In this document: in pieces, positions 35,990-45,849 of the stretch
How the letters are laid out: every line of letters begins with the position of its first letter
Position numbering within the stretch: position 1 is the first letter of the stretch
Source of the DNA: Bacillota bacterium
GTDB lineage: Bacteria; Bacillota; Clostridia; Lachnospirales; Lachnospiraceae
Length of the DNA: 64,000 bases
Direction: 5' to 3'
Assembly (NCBI GenBank): GCA_023457255.1
Contig: JAEWMB010000028.1
Span: 1 to 64,000, forward strand
The notes under the pieces: model-generated
The model's input: the letters and a program-made list of their open reading frames with translations, nothing else
Database searches by the model: none
What the model was told of the DNA's origin: nothing
Translations under genes and position numbers: made by a program

Positions 35990-36034
35990 AAAATCGATCT
36001 CTAACGCAGTAAATTGCCTTTAGAAATCGATTTT
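35990..36034 (-). terminator. Terminator of cheW
   Basis: AAAATCGAT (35990-35998) pairs with ATCGATTTT (36026-36034), extended by TCTAA/TTTAGA; a T-run follows on the minus strand. Confidence 0.75.
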
Positions 36035-36084
36035 ATATATTTATAATTTCTCCGAACCTACTGCAATGCAAATACCCAAGGTTC

Positions 36085-36543
36085 TTACTGCTCCTCCATT
36101 AAGCGAACAATAGATTCCTGCTCTTTATCATCAAGAATACCATCATGATCTAATAGAACAATCATCTTACCGGCTTTATTCGCAACCAGCTTTGCATACT
36201 TTGTTTTCTTGCTTTTAATAATAACAGGAACTTCATTCAAATCTTTCGGACTAAATTCAACAATACCATCCACGGCGTCTACTTTGAACCCAACAGTCAT
36301 ACCATTTGTTTTGGTGACAATCAATTGAGAGGTCGCAGACTCCACTTCAGGCAAACCAAATTTCACACGGAGGCTGTATACTGGGATAACTTCTCCTCTC
36401 AGATTCAAAATGCCGAGGATATAGTCTGGAGCATTAGGAACCGGTACGATCCCATGATAGGTTTCAATTGCGTTGACAATTAAGATATCAAACCCGTACT
36501 CTTCCCCTCCTAGCTTAAACACTACTTGTTTTGTTGCTTCCAT
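36085..36543 (-). CDS. cheW: Chemotaxis coupling protein CheW
   Basis: 152 residues, one CheW domain. VVFKLGGEEYGFDILIVNAIETY, VPVPNAPDYILGILNLRGEVIPVYSLRVKFGL and VDGIVEF follow the family pattern. It links CheA to receptors. GGAGG lies 6 bases before the ATG. It is alone here, away from other che genes, with its own terminator. Confidence 0.93.
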   Translation of the reverse strand: MEATKQVVFKLGGEEYGFDILIVNAIETYHGIVPVPNAPDYILGILNLRGEVIPVYSLRVKFGLPEVESATSQLIVTKTNGMTVGFKVDAVDGIVEFSPKDLNEVPVIIKSKKTKYAKLVANKAGKMIVLLDHDGILDDKEQESIVRLMEEQ

Positions 36544-36754
36544 ACTAACCCTCCATTCCTGCGCATTCGCGCATTTAAAATAATCGTATGCCCGTACATA
36601 AAATACGTAGTCAAAACTTATCTTTAGTAATCAATTTTCAAGACATAATAAAAAGTTTGACAGGCAATGCAAAACCTCAGCTATATTCCAGCAACAATTT
36701 TCAATAATTAATCCTGATATCTGATCCACCGGATTGTTACATTTTTTCTATCCT

Positions 36755-37877
36755 CTAGGCTTCTTCATCATTTGATGTATGAATCCACTTAAGATATGCA
36801 TTTATAAAAGGATCTATATTTCCGTCCAGCACACCGGGTGCATTGGCTACTTCCGTATTCGTTCGATGATCTTTCACCATGGTATAAGGCTGAAGCACGT
36901 AAGACCTTATTTGATTTCCAAAATTGATGTCTCTGACCTCACCACGGATTCCGGACTCTTTCGCCTCATTCTCCTCCTGTTTCTTTAGATAAAGTTTTGC
37001 TTTCAGCATCTGCATCGCCTTATCCTTATTTTGAAACTGGGAACGTTCATTTTGACATTGTACTACAATTCCGGTCGGAAGGTGGGTGATACGAATTGCT
37101 GAGGAAGTTTTGTTAACATGCTGTCCGCCGGCACCGGAAGAACGGTACGTATCGATACGCAAATCTTCTTCATTGATTTCAATGTCAATATCCTCTTCAA
37201 TGTCAGGCATAACATCACACGAAACAAAAGAAGTTTGTCTCTTTCCAGCCGCATTAAACGGAGAGATTCGAACAAGACGATGAACTCCACGCTCCGATTT
37301 CAAGTGACCATATGCATTCAAGCCATTAATTTGAAGTGTAACCGACTTATATCCAGCTTCTTCACCATCAAGAAAGTCCAGCAGTTCGGTGGAATATCCC
37401 TTTTTATCTGCCCAGCGTTGGTACATACGATATAACATACTTGCCCAGTCACAGCTTTCTGTTCCGCCAGCACCTGCATGCAGTGTAAGTATCGCATTAT
37501 CCTTATCGTATTCGTTGGATAATAAGGTATTTAACCTCAGTTCCTCAAGTGCATCGATAAACTGTTCCAGTTCCTGCTCAATTTCCGGAATTAGATCCGG
37601 GTCCTCTTCTTCATAGCCCATCTCCAGCAAAGTTAAGATGTCATCATATTGCTGCTTTAAGCCATTGTATTCTGAAACAATATCCTTCAGATTCTTTAGC
37701 TCTTTCATATATGTTTGTGACTTTTCCGTGGAGTCCCAAAAGTTTGGTTCCTCCATAACTCCTTCGATTTCTTCAATCCTCAGCTTCTTATTAGCGAGGT
37801 CAAAGTGAATCCCCCACTTCGATTAGAGGCTTTTCGTATTGACTCAGTGTATATTTAAATTGATCCAATTCAACCAT
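36755..37877 (-). CDS. prfB: Peptide chain release factor 2 (programmed +1 frameshift)
   Basis: The gene starts at the ATG 37875-37877 (MVELDQFKYTLSQYEKPLIE) with GAGGTGG before it. At codon 25 it meets CTT-TGA-C, and it continues in the +1 frame (DLANKKLRIEEIEGVMEEPNFW) for about 373 residues. Class I release factor features: anticodon-like SPF (RISPFNAAG) and GGQ (SGAGGQHVNK). It releases peptides at UGA and UAA. RF2 scarcity favours the shift, which gives autoregulation. Confidence 0.96.
37799..37815 (-). promoter_or_regulatory. prfB frameshift site
   Basis: CTT (37803-37805) then TGA (37800-37802) and C, preceded by an internal Shine-Dalgarno-like GGGGGA (37810-37815). This is the classical RF2 recoding element. 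Confidence 0.93.
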
Positions 37878-37914
37878 CTAACCACCTCATTTCTTTTAAA
37901 ATTTCTTTTCATCA

Positions 37915-37945
37915 TAGGAAAGCGGATATAAAATCCGCTTTCCTA
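37915..37945 (-). terminator. Hairpin between secA and prfB
   Basis: TAGGAAAGCGGAT / ATCCGCTTTCCTA is a perfect 13-bp stem around ATAAA. Only weak T-runs flank it, so it may be an attenuator or a partial terminator for secA. Confidence 0.6.
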
Positions 37946-38078
37946 AAATATAACATCATAAAGTTTACTATATTGTTAAAACAAAGTTCTTATTCGAATA
38001 ACCGGACAACATTACAAAAAAGCGAACTTTTTATGGGAATTCACTATGCAGCTTTACATAAGTGCTATTCCGATAGAA

Positions 38079-40655
38079 TTAGATTCTACCAACTCCGCCG
38101 CAGCAATGCTTATATTTCTTACCGCTTCCACATGGGCATGGATCATTTGGCTGAACTTTCTTCGCCGTTCTCTTAACAGGAGCCTTAACAGCAGAATCAT
38201 CACGGTTTGTACCGGTTACTTTCGCAACCTCTTCACGTTCTACCTTCTGCTCAATGCGAACATGCATTAACGCTTTTACTGCATCTTCCGTAATTGCATT
38301 AATCATAGTGTCAAACATTTCAAAACCGCTAAATTTATATTCTGTCTTAGGATCTCTCTGACCATATGCCTGTAACCCAATCCCTTGACGCAACTGATCC
38401 ATATCATCAATATGATCCATCCACTTACGGTCAATGACACGAAGGAGTACAACACGCTCTACTTCTCTTAAATGTTCTTTTTCCGGGAACTCTGCTTCCT
38501 TTTCTTCATATAACTTAACAGCTTTTTCCTTTAGCATATGAATTAATTCATTCTTCTTCATATGTCTTAACTGGTCATCCTTTAACTCCACAGGCTCCAT
38601 CGGAATAATTGGAAGTAACATCTGATTTAATTCTGATAAATCCCATTCTTCCGGCAGCTGATCGTCACTGATGCAAGCATTTACGCAAGTTTCAACATTA
38701 TCGGTAATCATCTTAAAGATAACATCCCTCATACTTTCGCCGTTCAATACCTTACGTCTCTCTGCATAAATAATCTCACGCTGCTCATTATTTACTTTAT
38801 CGTACTCAAGAAGATTTTTACGAATACCAAAGTTATTGTCCTCTATCTTCTTTTGCGCCTTTTCGATAGCACCGCTTAACATCTTATGCTCAATCTGCTC
38901 ACCTTCCGGTAAACCAAGTGACTTAAAGATTGTATTCAAACGTTCCGAACCGAACAAACGCATCAAATCATCTTCCAACGAAATGTAGAAGCAGGATTCA
39001 CCCGGATCACCCTGACGGCCGGAACGGCCACGCAGCTGGTTATCAATACGCCTGGATTCATGACGCTCTGTACCGATAATCTTAAGACCGCCCAGTTCTT
39101 TCACACCTTCTCCAAGCTTAATATCAGTACCACGGCCTGCCATGTTGGTTGCGATTGTTACAGCACCCTTCTGTCCGGCATCTGCAATAATTTCCGCTTC
39201 TAATTCATGGAACTTCGCATTTAATACCTTATGCGGGATGTTCTTTCTCTTTAATAACTCACTGATTTCTTCGGATGCTTCAATTGTAATCGTACCGACA
39301 AGTACCGGCTGTCCTACCTTATGAGCTGCAGCAATTGCATTCACAACTGCATTCAATTTCTCTCTTTTGGTACGATAAACGGCATCATCCTTATCAATAC
39401 GGGCAACCGCACGATTGGTTGGTACTTCTACAACGTCCATGCCGTAGATTTCACGGAATTCATTCTCTTCTGTTAAAGCAGTACCTGTCATACCACATTT
39501 CTTTGTATATTTATTAAAGAAGTTCTGGAAGGTAATGGTTGCAAGTGTCTTACTTTCTCTCTTTACCTTTACATGTTCCTTTGCTTCAATTGCCTGATGT
39601 AAACCGTCGGAATATCTTCTGCCCGGCATAATACGCCCGGTAAAATCATCTACAATTAATACCTCATCATCCTTTACCACATAATCTTTATCCTTTGCCA
39701 TTAAGTAATGAGCACGTAAGGCTAAGATAATATTATGCTGAATTTCAAGATTCTCAGGATCTGCAAGGTTTTCTATCTTAAAGAAGCGTTCTACCTTTTC
39801 CACACCCTCTGCGGTAAGGTTTACGTTCTTCTCCTTTTCATTTACAACAAAATCACCAGTTTCCTGGTCATCTTCCTTCATGATAATATCCATCTTAGAA
39901 AGCTCTTTTGCCGTACCTTTTATTAACTGACGGGCTAAGATGTCACATGCTTCATACAGTCTTGTTGACTTTCCGCTTTGTCCGGAAATGATAAGAGGAG
40001 TTCTAGCCTCATCGATTAATACAGAGTCAACCTCATCGATAATCGCAAAATGTAAATCTCTCATAACAAGCTGCTCTTTATAAATAACCATGTTATCTCT
40101 TAAGTAATCAAAACCCAATTCATTGTTTGTAGCATAAGTTATGTCACAATTATACGCTTTTCTTCTTTCATCGTTATCCATGCTATTTAAGATACAACCG
40201 ACACTTAAACCTAAGAAACGATGAACCTCCCCCATCCACTCAGCATCACGCTTTGCAAGATAGTCATTTACGGTTACGATGTGTACACCTTCTCCTTCGA
40301 GAGCGTTAAGATATGCTGGAAATGTAGACGTAAGTGTCTTACCTTCACCAGTTCTCATCTCAGAGATTCTTCCCTGATGAAGAATGATACCACCCAATAG
40401 CTGAACATAATAAGCTCTATTACCAAGGGTTCTCTTCCCAGCTTCCCGAACTACTGCATAAGCTTCCACTAAGATATCGTCTAAAGTCTCACCATCTTTT
40501 AAACGATTCTTAAATTCTATTGTCTTACCTCTTAGCTCATCATCCGAAAGCTTAATCATTTCCGGCTCTAATGCTTCAATCTTATCTGCTATCGGCCGGA
40601 TAAGTTTTATCTCTCGTTCGCTGTGTGTTCCAAATAGTTTCTTTATTAGTCCCAT
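38079..40655 (-). CDS. secA: Preprotein translocase ATPase SecA
   Basis: 858 residues. Walker A-type [51 protein letters not shown], and the C-terminal SEC-C zinc motif [18 protein letters not shown]. It drives export through SecYEG. AGGAG lies 11 bases before the ATG. prfB follows in the same direction, as in many Firmicutes (secA-prfB synteny). Confidence 0.97.
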   Translation of the reverse strand: MGLIKKLFGTHSEREIKLIRPIADKIEALEPEMIKLSDDELRGKTIEFKNRLKDGETLDDILVEAYAVVREAGKRTLGNRAYYVQLLGGIILHQGRISEMRTGEGKTLTSTFPAYLNALEGEGVHIVTVNDYLAKRDAEWMGEVHRFLGLSVGCILNSMDNDERRKAYNCDITYATNNELGFDYLRDNMVIYKEQLVMRDLHFAIIDEVDSVLIDEARTPLIISGQSGKSTRLYEACDILARQLIKGTAKELSKMDIIMKEDDQETGDFVVNEKEKNVNLTAEGVEKVERFFKIENLADPENLEIQHNIILALRAHYLMAKDKDYVVKDDEVLIVDDFTGRIMPGRRYSDGLHQAIEAKEHVKVKRESKTLATITFQNFFNKYTKKCGMTGTALTEENEFREIYGMDVVEVPTNRAVARIDKDDAVYRTKREKLNAVVNAIAAAHKVGQPVLVGTITIEASEEISELLKRKNIPHKVLNAKFHELEAEIIADAGQKGAVTIATNMAGRGTDIKLGEGVKELGGLKIIGTERHESRRIDNQLRGRSGRQGDPGESCFYISLEDDLMRLFGSERLNTIFKSLGLPEGEQIEHKMLSGAIEKAQKKIEDNNFGIRKNLLEYDKVNNEQREIIYAERRKVLNGESMRDVIFKMITDNVETCVNACISDDQLPEEWDLSELNQMLLPIIPMEPVELKDDQLRHMKKNELIHMLKEKAVKLYEEKEAEFPEKEHLREVERVVLLRVIDRKWMDHIDDMDQLRQGIGLQAYGQRDPKTEYKFSGFEMFDTMINAITEDAVKALMHVRIEQKVEREEVAKVTGTNRDDSAVKAPVKRTAKKVQPNDPCPCGSGKKYKHCCGGVGRI

Positions 40656-41004
40656 TTACGTTTTCACTCCTAACATTTCATTGTAAAGCCCCATAAAGCA
40701 GGTAAGCATGCAGACTATACAACTTGATGTGTAACTTATTCGCGCCTACCACCGCTTTTAAACCCTATGAATTCTATTGTATCATTTACACCTCTACTAT
40801 TCAACAATAAATTACTTGGTTCGTGTGCATTGTTCTTCCAATATAACAAGGCTGCTACTAAGCCTTCCAAAGGTCTCTCCCTTTGTCTTACTTAACAACA
40901 GCCTTCTCTCTATGCTTGTCAGCACTCTAATTCCTTTGTATCATATCGTATCAGTTCTTAATCACCGATACGTTCTTCTCCATCTAATCTCAGGGTCTTT
41001 CCCT
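40656..41004. other. Gap upstream of secA
   Basis: About 349 bases between hpf and secA on the minus strand. It holds the secA leader; I see no gene and no clear terminator. Confidence 0.4.
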
Positions 41005-41541
41005 CTAGAATTCAGGTTCAATTAAACCATAAGAATTACCTTTTCTCTTATAAACTACATTCACCTCATCCGTTTCCGCATTGCGGAAAACATAGAAGCT
41101 ATGTCCAAGAAGCTCCATCTGTACACAGGCTTCTTCTGCGTCCATCGGCTTCATAGCAAATCTCTTAACACGAGTAACGTTAATCTCTTCCTCTTCGCTC
41201 TCATCACTTGACACATCTTCGAAAAATGATGGGTTAAAGTTTGCTGAAGATTGTTTCATATCAATCAGTTTGTTTTTATACTTTTTAAGCTGTCTCTCAA
41301 TCACTTCTTCAACAAGATCTATGGAAGCATACATATCACTGCTCACTTGTTCCGCTCTGACGATATTACCTTTCATAGGAATAGTAACTTCAATTTTTTG
41401 TCGATCTTTTTCAACACTTAATGTAACGTGAATTTCTGTCTCTGGATTAAAATACTTTTCCAACTTACCAATCTTTTCATAGATTGCACTCTTAAGTCCC
41501 TCTGTTACATCAATATTCTTTCCGCTGATTATATAACGCAT
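41005..41541 (-). CDS. hpf: Ribosome hibernation promoting factor, long form
   Basis: 178 residues from the ATG at 41539-41541 with AAGGAG 9 bases upstream. N-terminal RaiA/S30AE fold (MRYIISGKNIDVTEGLKSAIYEKIGKLEKYF) and the C-terminal ribosome-dimerization domain (KRFAMKPMDAEEACVQMELLGHSFYVFRNAETDEVNVVYKRKGNSYGLIEP). It forms 100S ribosomes under stress. secA lies downstream in the same direction, the usual hpf-secA-prfB order. Confidence 0.95.
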   Translation of the reverse strand: MRYIISGKNIDVTEGLKSAIYEKIGKLEKYFNPETEIHVTLSVEKDRQKIEVTIPMKGNIVRAEQVSSDMYASIDLVEEVIERQLKKYKNKLIDMKQSSANFNPSFFEDVSSDESEEEEINVTRVKRFAMKPMDAEEACVQMELLGHSFYVFRNAETDEVNVVYKRKGNSYGLIEPEF

Positions 41542-41880
41542 ACTGACCAACTCCTTATCGTCTGATATTCCACATAATAAAGACGATGCAATTATTCTTA
41601 ATGTCTTTCTTTATGTTATTGATATTATACCACTATTTAGAAAGTTAAACAAGCCTTTGTGTCCAAAAATTATCAAATTTTCATCAAATTGTCCCACTCA
41701 TTTTAGAAATAGTAGAGTTTTGTTTCAACTTTACTTTCAATATCTCTTTTAATTTTCTATATAAACCACTTATTCTAAATTATTCGACAATATTCCAAGC
41801 AAATGAAAACCTTATCTCTCATTTTTCCGACAATATTATTGTCAAGTGCGTCTTTTGAAATTTATAGTCATATTGTACAA

Positions 41881-42022
41881 TTTTACACATATGACAAAAC
41901 ACATATTCGAACTTGACATCATTTTTTTACACGCCAAATATGGTTATTCACTGTGGATAATGTGGATAACTCGGTGTATAACTTTTAAAGTAGGTCATTT
42001 TCAATGTTTTTTTTGTGGATAA
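41881..42022. other. DnaA-box cluster
   Basis: TGTGGATAA (complement of TTATCCACA) occurs at 41952-41960, 41961-41969 and 42014-42022. TTTTACACA, also fitting TTWTNCACA, lies at 41881-41889, and a weaker GTGTATAA lies at 41974-41981. The DNA around is very AT-rich and gene-free (41,551-42,518). No dnaA, dnaN or rpmH is near. Confidence 0.6.
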
Positions 42023-42377
42023 CTTTTGATGTAATTTTTTATTTCCTCCTCTTATTTGTATTTTATTACCACATATGTAAATTAAATTGTGCACTTTGTA
42101 TAAACCCTTCCTTGTCAATAGGATTTTTGAAGATTATTTAATTTCTATATTTTCTTTGTATTCTGACAATTATCAGAATTTTTCTGTTCTCTCTTGTCAA
42201 TCTATCTCACTTTCTATTGTCTAAATCGCACCACTACCATCGACAATTTCTGATGAAAGAAAAAAAGTGAGCGAGTGAAAAGCCTTTTGCTCTGTAAGTT
42301 TGCGGATACAGCATATTTGCAAACTTAAAATGCAGCAAAGGCAGTGCGGAACTAAGAAAACAGATGGAAATAAACAA

Positions 42378-42416
42378 GAGAATGATGCAGGCATACCCTT
42401 GCCCTGCATCATTCTC
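42378..42416 (-). terminator. Perfect hairpin downstream of trxB
   Basis: GAGAATGATGCAGG (42378-42391) pairs with CCTGCATCATTCTC (42403-42416), a 14-bp stem with an 11-base loop. On the minus strand it follows trxB, with TTGTTTATTT after it. Confidence 0.6.
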
Positions 42417-42518
42417 CCATAATAGCTTCTGATTTCATGTTTCCAATTACTGAATACTAATTCTTTGATTGCTGACTTCTGATGATTGATTCCTAATTTA
42501 ATGCTATTGAAAAACATC

Positions 42519-43445
42519 CTATAAGTTATTCAAATAACGCTCTACACCAGTTACCGCAACTGCACCATCCGACGCTGCTGTTATAACCTGTCTTAGTTCC
42601 TTAGTGCGGATGTCTCCTGCCGCAAATACACCGGAAACATTTGTTTCACAGCTTTCATCCGCAATAATATAGCCACCTTTGTCTACTTCCACAATAGGCG
42701 TATAGACTTCTGAATTCGGTACATTACCAACTGCAATGAATACACCGTCTACCTTAAGTTCCGTTCCTTCCTCCGTAGCGACATTTCGTATTTTTACTCC
42801 ATTAACAGCTTCTGCTCCAGTAATTTCATCCACAACACTATTCCAGTGTACTGTCACATTCTCTAGAGACAATAATTTCGTAATTAATGTTTTAGCCGCA
42901 CGAAATTCCTCTCTGCGATGTATTACATGTACTTCTTTACAAATTCTTGCAAGGAAGATGGCATCCTCTACCGCAACATCACCGCCCCCGACAACTGCTA
43001 CCGTTTTCCCTCTGAAAAAAGCACCGTCACAAGTTGCACAGTAGGATACTCCCATTCCTTGAAACTCTGTTTCCCCCTTAACATTTAATCTACGGGATGC
43101 TGCTCCGGTAGCAATAATAAGAGATTTAGAATAATACTCTTCTCCATTGTCAAGAACGATTTTTTTAATACCATCCTCCACGTCAAAAGCTTTCACTTCA
43201 CCGTATACATGAGTAGCACCCAATCTATCACTATGCTCTCTAAATTTGACTGCCAAATCAAATCCGCCGATTCCTGGTATCCCCGGATAGTTATCCACTT
43301 CATACGTATTAATAATTTGGCCCCCGCTCATTGGCTCTTTTTCAATCACTATGGTACTTAACTCTGCTCTTTGGGCATAAATGCTTGCAGTTAAACCTGC
43401 TGGTCCTGAACCAATGATGGCTAGGTCATGAATTGTTTTATTCAT
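42519..43445 (-). CDS. trxB: Thioredoxin reductase
   Basis: 308 residues from the ATG with AAAGGAG 8 bases upstream. FAD-binding GSGPAG (12-17), redox pair C136ATC139 (CATCDGAFF), NADPH-binding GGGDVAVEDA, and the C-terminal FAD motif GVFAAGDIR. It keeps thioredoxin reduced with NADPH. No trxA gene is adjacent. Confidence 0.95.
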   Translation of the reverse strand: MNKTIHDLAIIGSGPAGLTASIYAQRAELSTIVIEKEPMSGGQIINTYEVDNYPGIPGIGGFDLAVKFREHSDRLGATHVYGEVKAFDVEDGIKKIVLDNGEEYYSKSLIIATGAASRRLNVKGETEFQGMGVSYCATCDGAFFRGKTVAVVGGGDVAVEDAIFLARICKEVHVIHRREEFRAAKTLITKLLSLENVTVHWNSVVDEITGAEAVNGVKIRNVATEEGTELKVDGVFIAVGNVPNSEVYTPIVEVDKGGYIIADESCETNVSGVFAAGDIRTKELRQVITAASDGAVAVTGVERYLNNL

Positions 43446-43551
43446 ATTCAACACTCCTTTACAATACTATAATAAGCAATTTTTTGCTAAAGTTTCCTAT
43501 CTAAAATGTCGATGTAACTTATGTGTACAAACACAGAAAGGTGGTATATCT

Positions 43552-43728
43552 ATGGATATTGCTGCTTTATCCATGGCAAATAGCCAGGTAAATCTTATGA
43601 CTCAGGTTAACACTGCTGTGTTATCGATGAATCTAAGTTCCATAAAACAGATGGGTGAAAATATCACAAAGTTAATGGAGCAATCCGTAACTCCAAACCT
43701 GGGGCAGACTATTGATGTCAAATGTTAA
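43552..43728 (+). CDS. YjfB-like small motility-associated protein
   Basis: A 58-residue protein read directly from the DNA: MDIAALSMANSQVNLMTQVN.., ending TPNLGQTIDVKC. This matches the YjfB family ('putative motility protein'): MDIAALSM start, two helices, and the 'P.LG..ID' end. AGGTGG lies 8 bases upstream. Its 3' end overlaps the convergent CPBP gene by 11 bases. Function is unknown. Relatives are common in flagellated Firmicutes. Confidence 0.8.
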   Translation: MDIAALSMANSQVNLMTQVNTAVLSMNLSSIKQMGENITKLMEQSVTPNLGQTIDVKC

Positions 43729-44896
43729 TAATCCCCTGATAGGCAAGTTCACTCACCACTAAATTAAAGACGCAGATTGCGATGGCAATCCAGAGAGGGA
43801 GAGTAAATAAGGCACTGGCTTTTACTTTCCCTCCGCCTTTGTACTCATAAGAAGAAGGGTTATAATTTTCTATTGTATTACTCTTATTTTTTGAAAACAA
43901 GCTCTTAATATATTCATATCTTCCGCTATTTTTTGCTATCTTACGATAAATTAAGAAAGCTAATATTCCGCCTAACAAAGCTGCAAACCCATAGGTCCTA
44001 AAAATATCAAGCAAACTCATATCCGTTAATACTGTACTGGCACTTTCTTGAAATAGCCGATTAAAATCTAAGCTGTCAGATCCTATTAATCTTGTGATGG
44101 AATTTGCCAGCTCTTGGTCACCACGTGTAATTGCTTCATTACTAAGGTTCTGTAAGTAATTAAAAAGTTTAGGTATTGCGTAAAGTAAGGTAATCGACCA
44201 GCCATTCATAATAAAGTGAATAATCATCGTCGAAAGAATGGAATCCGTTGCTTCTATTACAAATGCGAAAATAATTCCCATAACAAATGCATAGCAAAAC
44301 TGGTTCAGATTGCCATGCAAGATTCCAAACAAAAAGGCAGACAAAAAAGCCGCTCCAAATGGATTTACTCTCCGATATCCTTGATAAAATAATCCACGGT
44401 ATACAACTTCCTCCATAACACATGGTACAAAAGCGACACAAAATAATGCAAACAAATAAGAATTATTCTGTGTAATATTTAACATGGTATCATTTATCGC
44501 AGCCACCGAAAACATTCGGGAGATGGCGTTTACAAAATTAATTCCCGGCGTGATACAGATTGTAAATAAGATTAACCATAACACATTCGATAAAGACACC
44601 TTATGAAAGCAAAGCTGCTCGCGGATACTTTTTCTATCTCCTTGACTATCATATCCCATGAAGTCAGACACAGAGCTACTAACCTGGGCACTTACCCTAA
44701 TTCCCTCCGATAAACTCATTTGCCGCCTGCTTTCTATTATAAGAAAGACAACAGAAGGGCCTGCTATGATTGCCTGAGATATTAACAGCAGAAAAGCGTC
44801 ATTTGATACAAAGTTTCTAAAAGATATAAAGCCTGACATAAATATAGTAGCTATGGTACACAGGAATACTATATTTATTCTTCTAACGTAATTCAT
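43718..44896 (-). CDS. CPBP-family intramembrane metalloprotease
   Basis: 392 residues from the ATG with AGGAGG 6 bases upstream. Multiple membrane segments. Catalytic motifs E162E163VVYR167 (EEVVYRGLFYQGYR), FGILHGN and STMIIHFIMNG match the CAAX protease/bacteriocin-processing (ABI) family. The C-terminal tail contains a cytosolic segment (KNSGRYEYIKSLFSKNK) before a last membrane helix. Substrate unknown. Confidence 0.88.
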   Translation of the reverse strand: MNYVRRINIVFLCTIATIFMSGFISFRNFVSNDAFLLLISQAIIAGPSVVFLIIESRRQMSLSEGIRVSAQVSSSVSDFMGYDSQGDRKSIREQLCFHKVSLSNVLWLILFTICITPGINFVNAISRMFSVAAINDTMLNITQNNSYLFALFCVAFVPCVMEEVVYRGLFYQGYRRVNPFGAAFLSAFLFGILHGNLNQFCYAFVMGIIFAFVIEATDSILSTMIIHFIMNGWSITLLYAIPKLFNYLQNLSNEAITRGDQELANSITRLIGSDSLDFNRLFQESASTVLTDMSLLDIFRTYGFAALLGGILAFLIYRKIAKNSGRYEYIKSLFSKNKSNTIENYNPSSYEYKGGGKVKASALFTLPLWIAIAICVFNLVVSELAYQGIINI

Positions 44897-44992
44897 CCCA
44901 GACCTCCTGATTTTCATTTCTGTTCTTTATATAAGACTTGTTAAGTTATTATACCATAGTTTAATTCTTATCGGAAGTTGATTTCTCCGCAC

Positions 44993-45084
44993 TTGTTATT
45001 TTTAGAAGAGACGTGATATAATAGGACTGCCAAGCTGGAGGCTTGTGTAGATAACAGTCCTGAATTTAGTATCTTAAATTCAGG
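44993..45084 (+). promoter_or_regulatory. Promoter and structured leader of the thioesterase gene
   Basis: TTGTTA (44993-44998), 18-base spacer, TATAAT (45017-45022). Downstream, GGACTG (45024-45029) can pair with CAGTCC (45055-45060), while CCTGAATTTA (45059-45068) pairs with TAAATTCAGG (45075-45084). The two stems share two bases. No known riboswitch class is recognised. Confidence 0.5.
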
Positions 45085-45123
45085 GTAGAATGAGGATAAT
45101 CGTGCTTCAGCGGAGGTTTTCTT

Positions 45124-45837
45124 ATGTATAGTTTTAACAGCAGAGTAAGATATAGTGAGGTTGACCATAATAAAACTATGAATGTGTCATCCATTATCAA
45201 TTATTTTCAAGATTGCTCTAATTTTCAATCCGACTCTTTAGGTGTTGGAATTTCGGAATTAACGAGGCGTTCCCGAGTATGGATTATGAGTTCCTGGCAG
45301 CTTATCATAAACCGCTATCCTGCCTTAGGAGAACCTATTACTATCGGAACATGGCCGTATGACCATAAAGGAATGTACGGATACCGTAATTTTATTCTTT
45401 ATGATGTGAGAAAAGAAGTTGCTGCTATGGCAAATTCCATTTGGGTGCTTATGGATACAACTCTTAATCGACCGGTTAAGATTACAGAGGAAGATTACGA
45501 GGCCTATCAAAATGAGCCTGCTTATCCTATGGAGTATGCCGATCGAAAAGTTAGGATTCCGGATGATTTAACTTCCCTGCCTCCTTTTCCGGTTATGCCA
45601 TCTTTTATTGATGTATTAAATCATGTGAATAATGCTCAGTATATCCGAATGGCAGCCGATTATGTCGATGAGAGTTTTCAAATTACTCAGATGAGAGCAG
45701 ATTATAGAAAATCAGCCCTATTAGGTGATATCATATATCCAAAAGTCTCCAGGACGAATGATTGTATTACCGTAGTTCTCTCCGATCTGAAAGGGCACCC
45801 TTATGTAACCATTGCCTTTTATGGCACTAATGTATAG
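45124..45837 (+). CDS. Acyl-ACP thioesterase
   Basis: 237 residues. Two hot-dog halves of the plant FatA/FatB-like bacterial family: RYSEVDHNKTMNVSSIINYFQDCSN at the start and LNHVNNAQYIRMAADY in the second half (Asn/His in the active region). It releases fatty acids from acyl carrier protein. GGAGG lies 8 bases before the ATG. A cvfB-like gene follows 12 bases later, so the two are co-transcribed. Confidence 0.88.
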   Translation: MYSFNSRVRYSEVDHNKTMNVSSIINYFQDCSNFQSDSLGVGISELTRRSRVWIMSSWQLIINRYPALGEPITIGTWPYDHKGMYGYRNFILYDVRKEVAAMANSIWVLMDTTLNRPVKITEEDYEAYQNEPAYPMEYADRKVRIPDDLTSLPPFPVMPSFIDVLNHVNNAQYIRMAADYVDESFQITQMRADYRKSALLGDIIYPKVSRTNDCITVVLSDLKGHPYVTIAFYGTNV

Positions 45838-45849
45838 AAAGGAATTATT

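Noticed and set aside
42221..42517. 98-residue minus-strand frame next to trxB
   Set aside because: No ribosome site, no recognisable domain, and it contains the perfect hairpin at 42378-42416.
41551..42518. Chromosome origin oriC at the DnaA-box cluster
   Set aside because: No dnaA, dnaN, rpmH or gyrase genes are near, and flanking genes are all on one strand. A titration or regulatory cluster is more likely.
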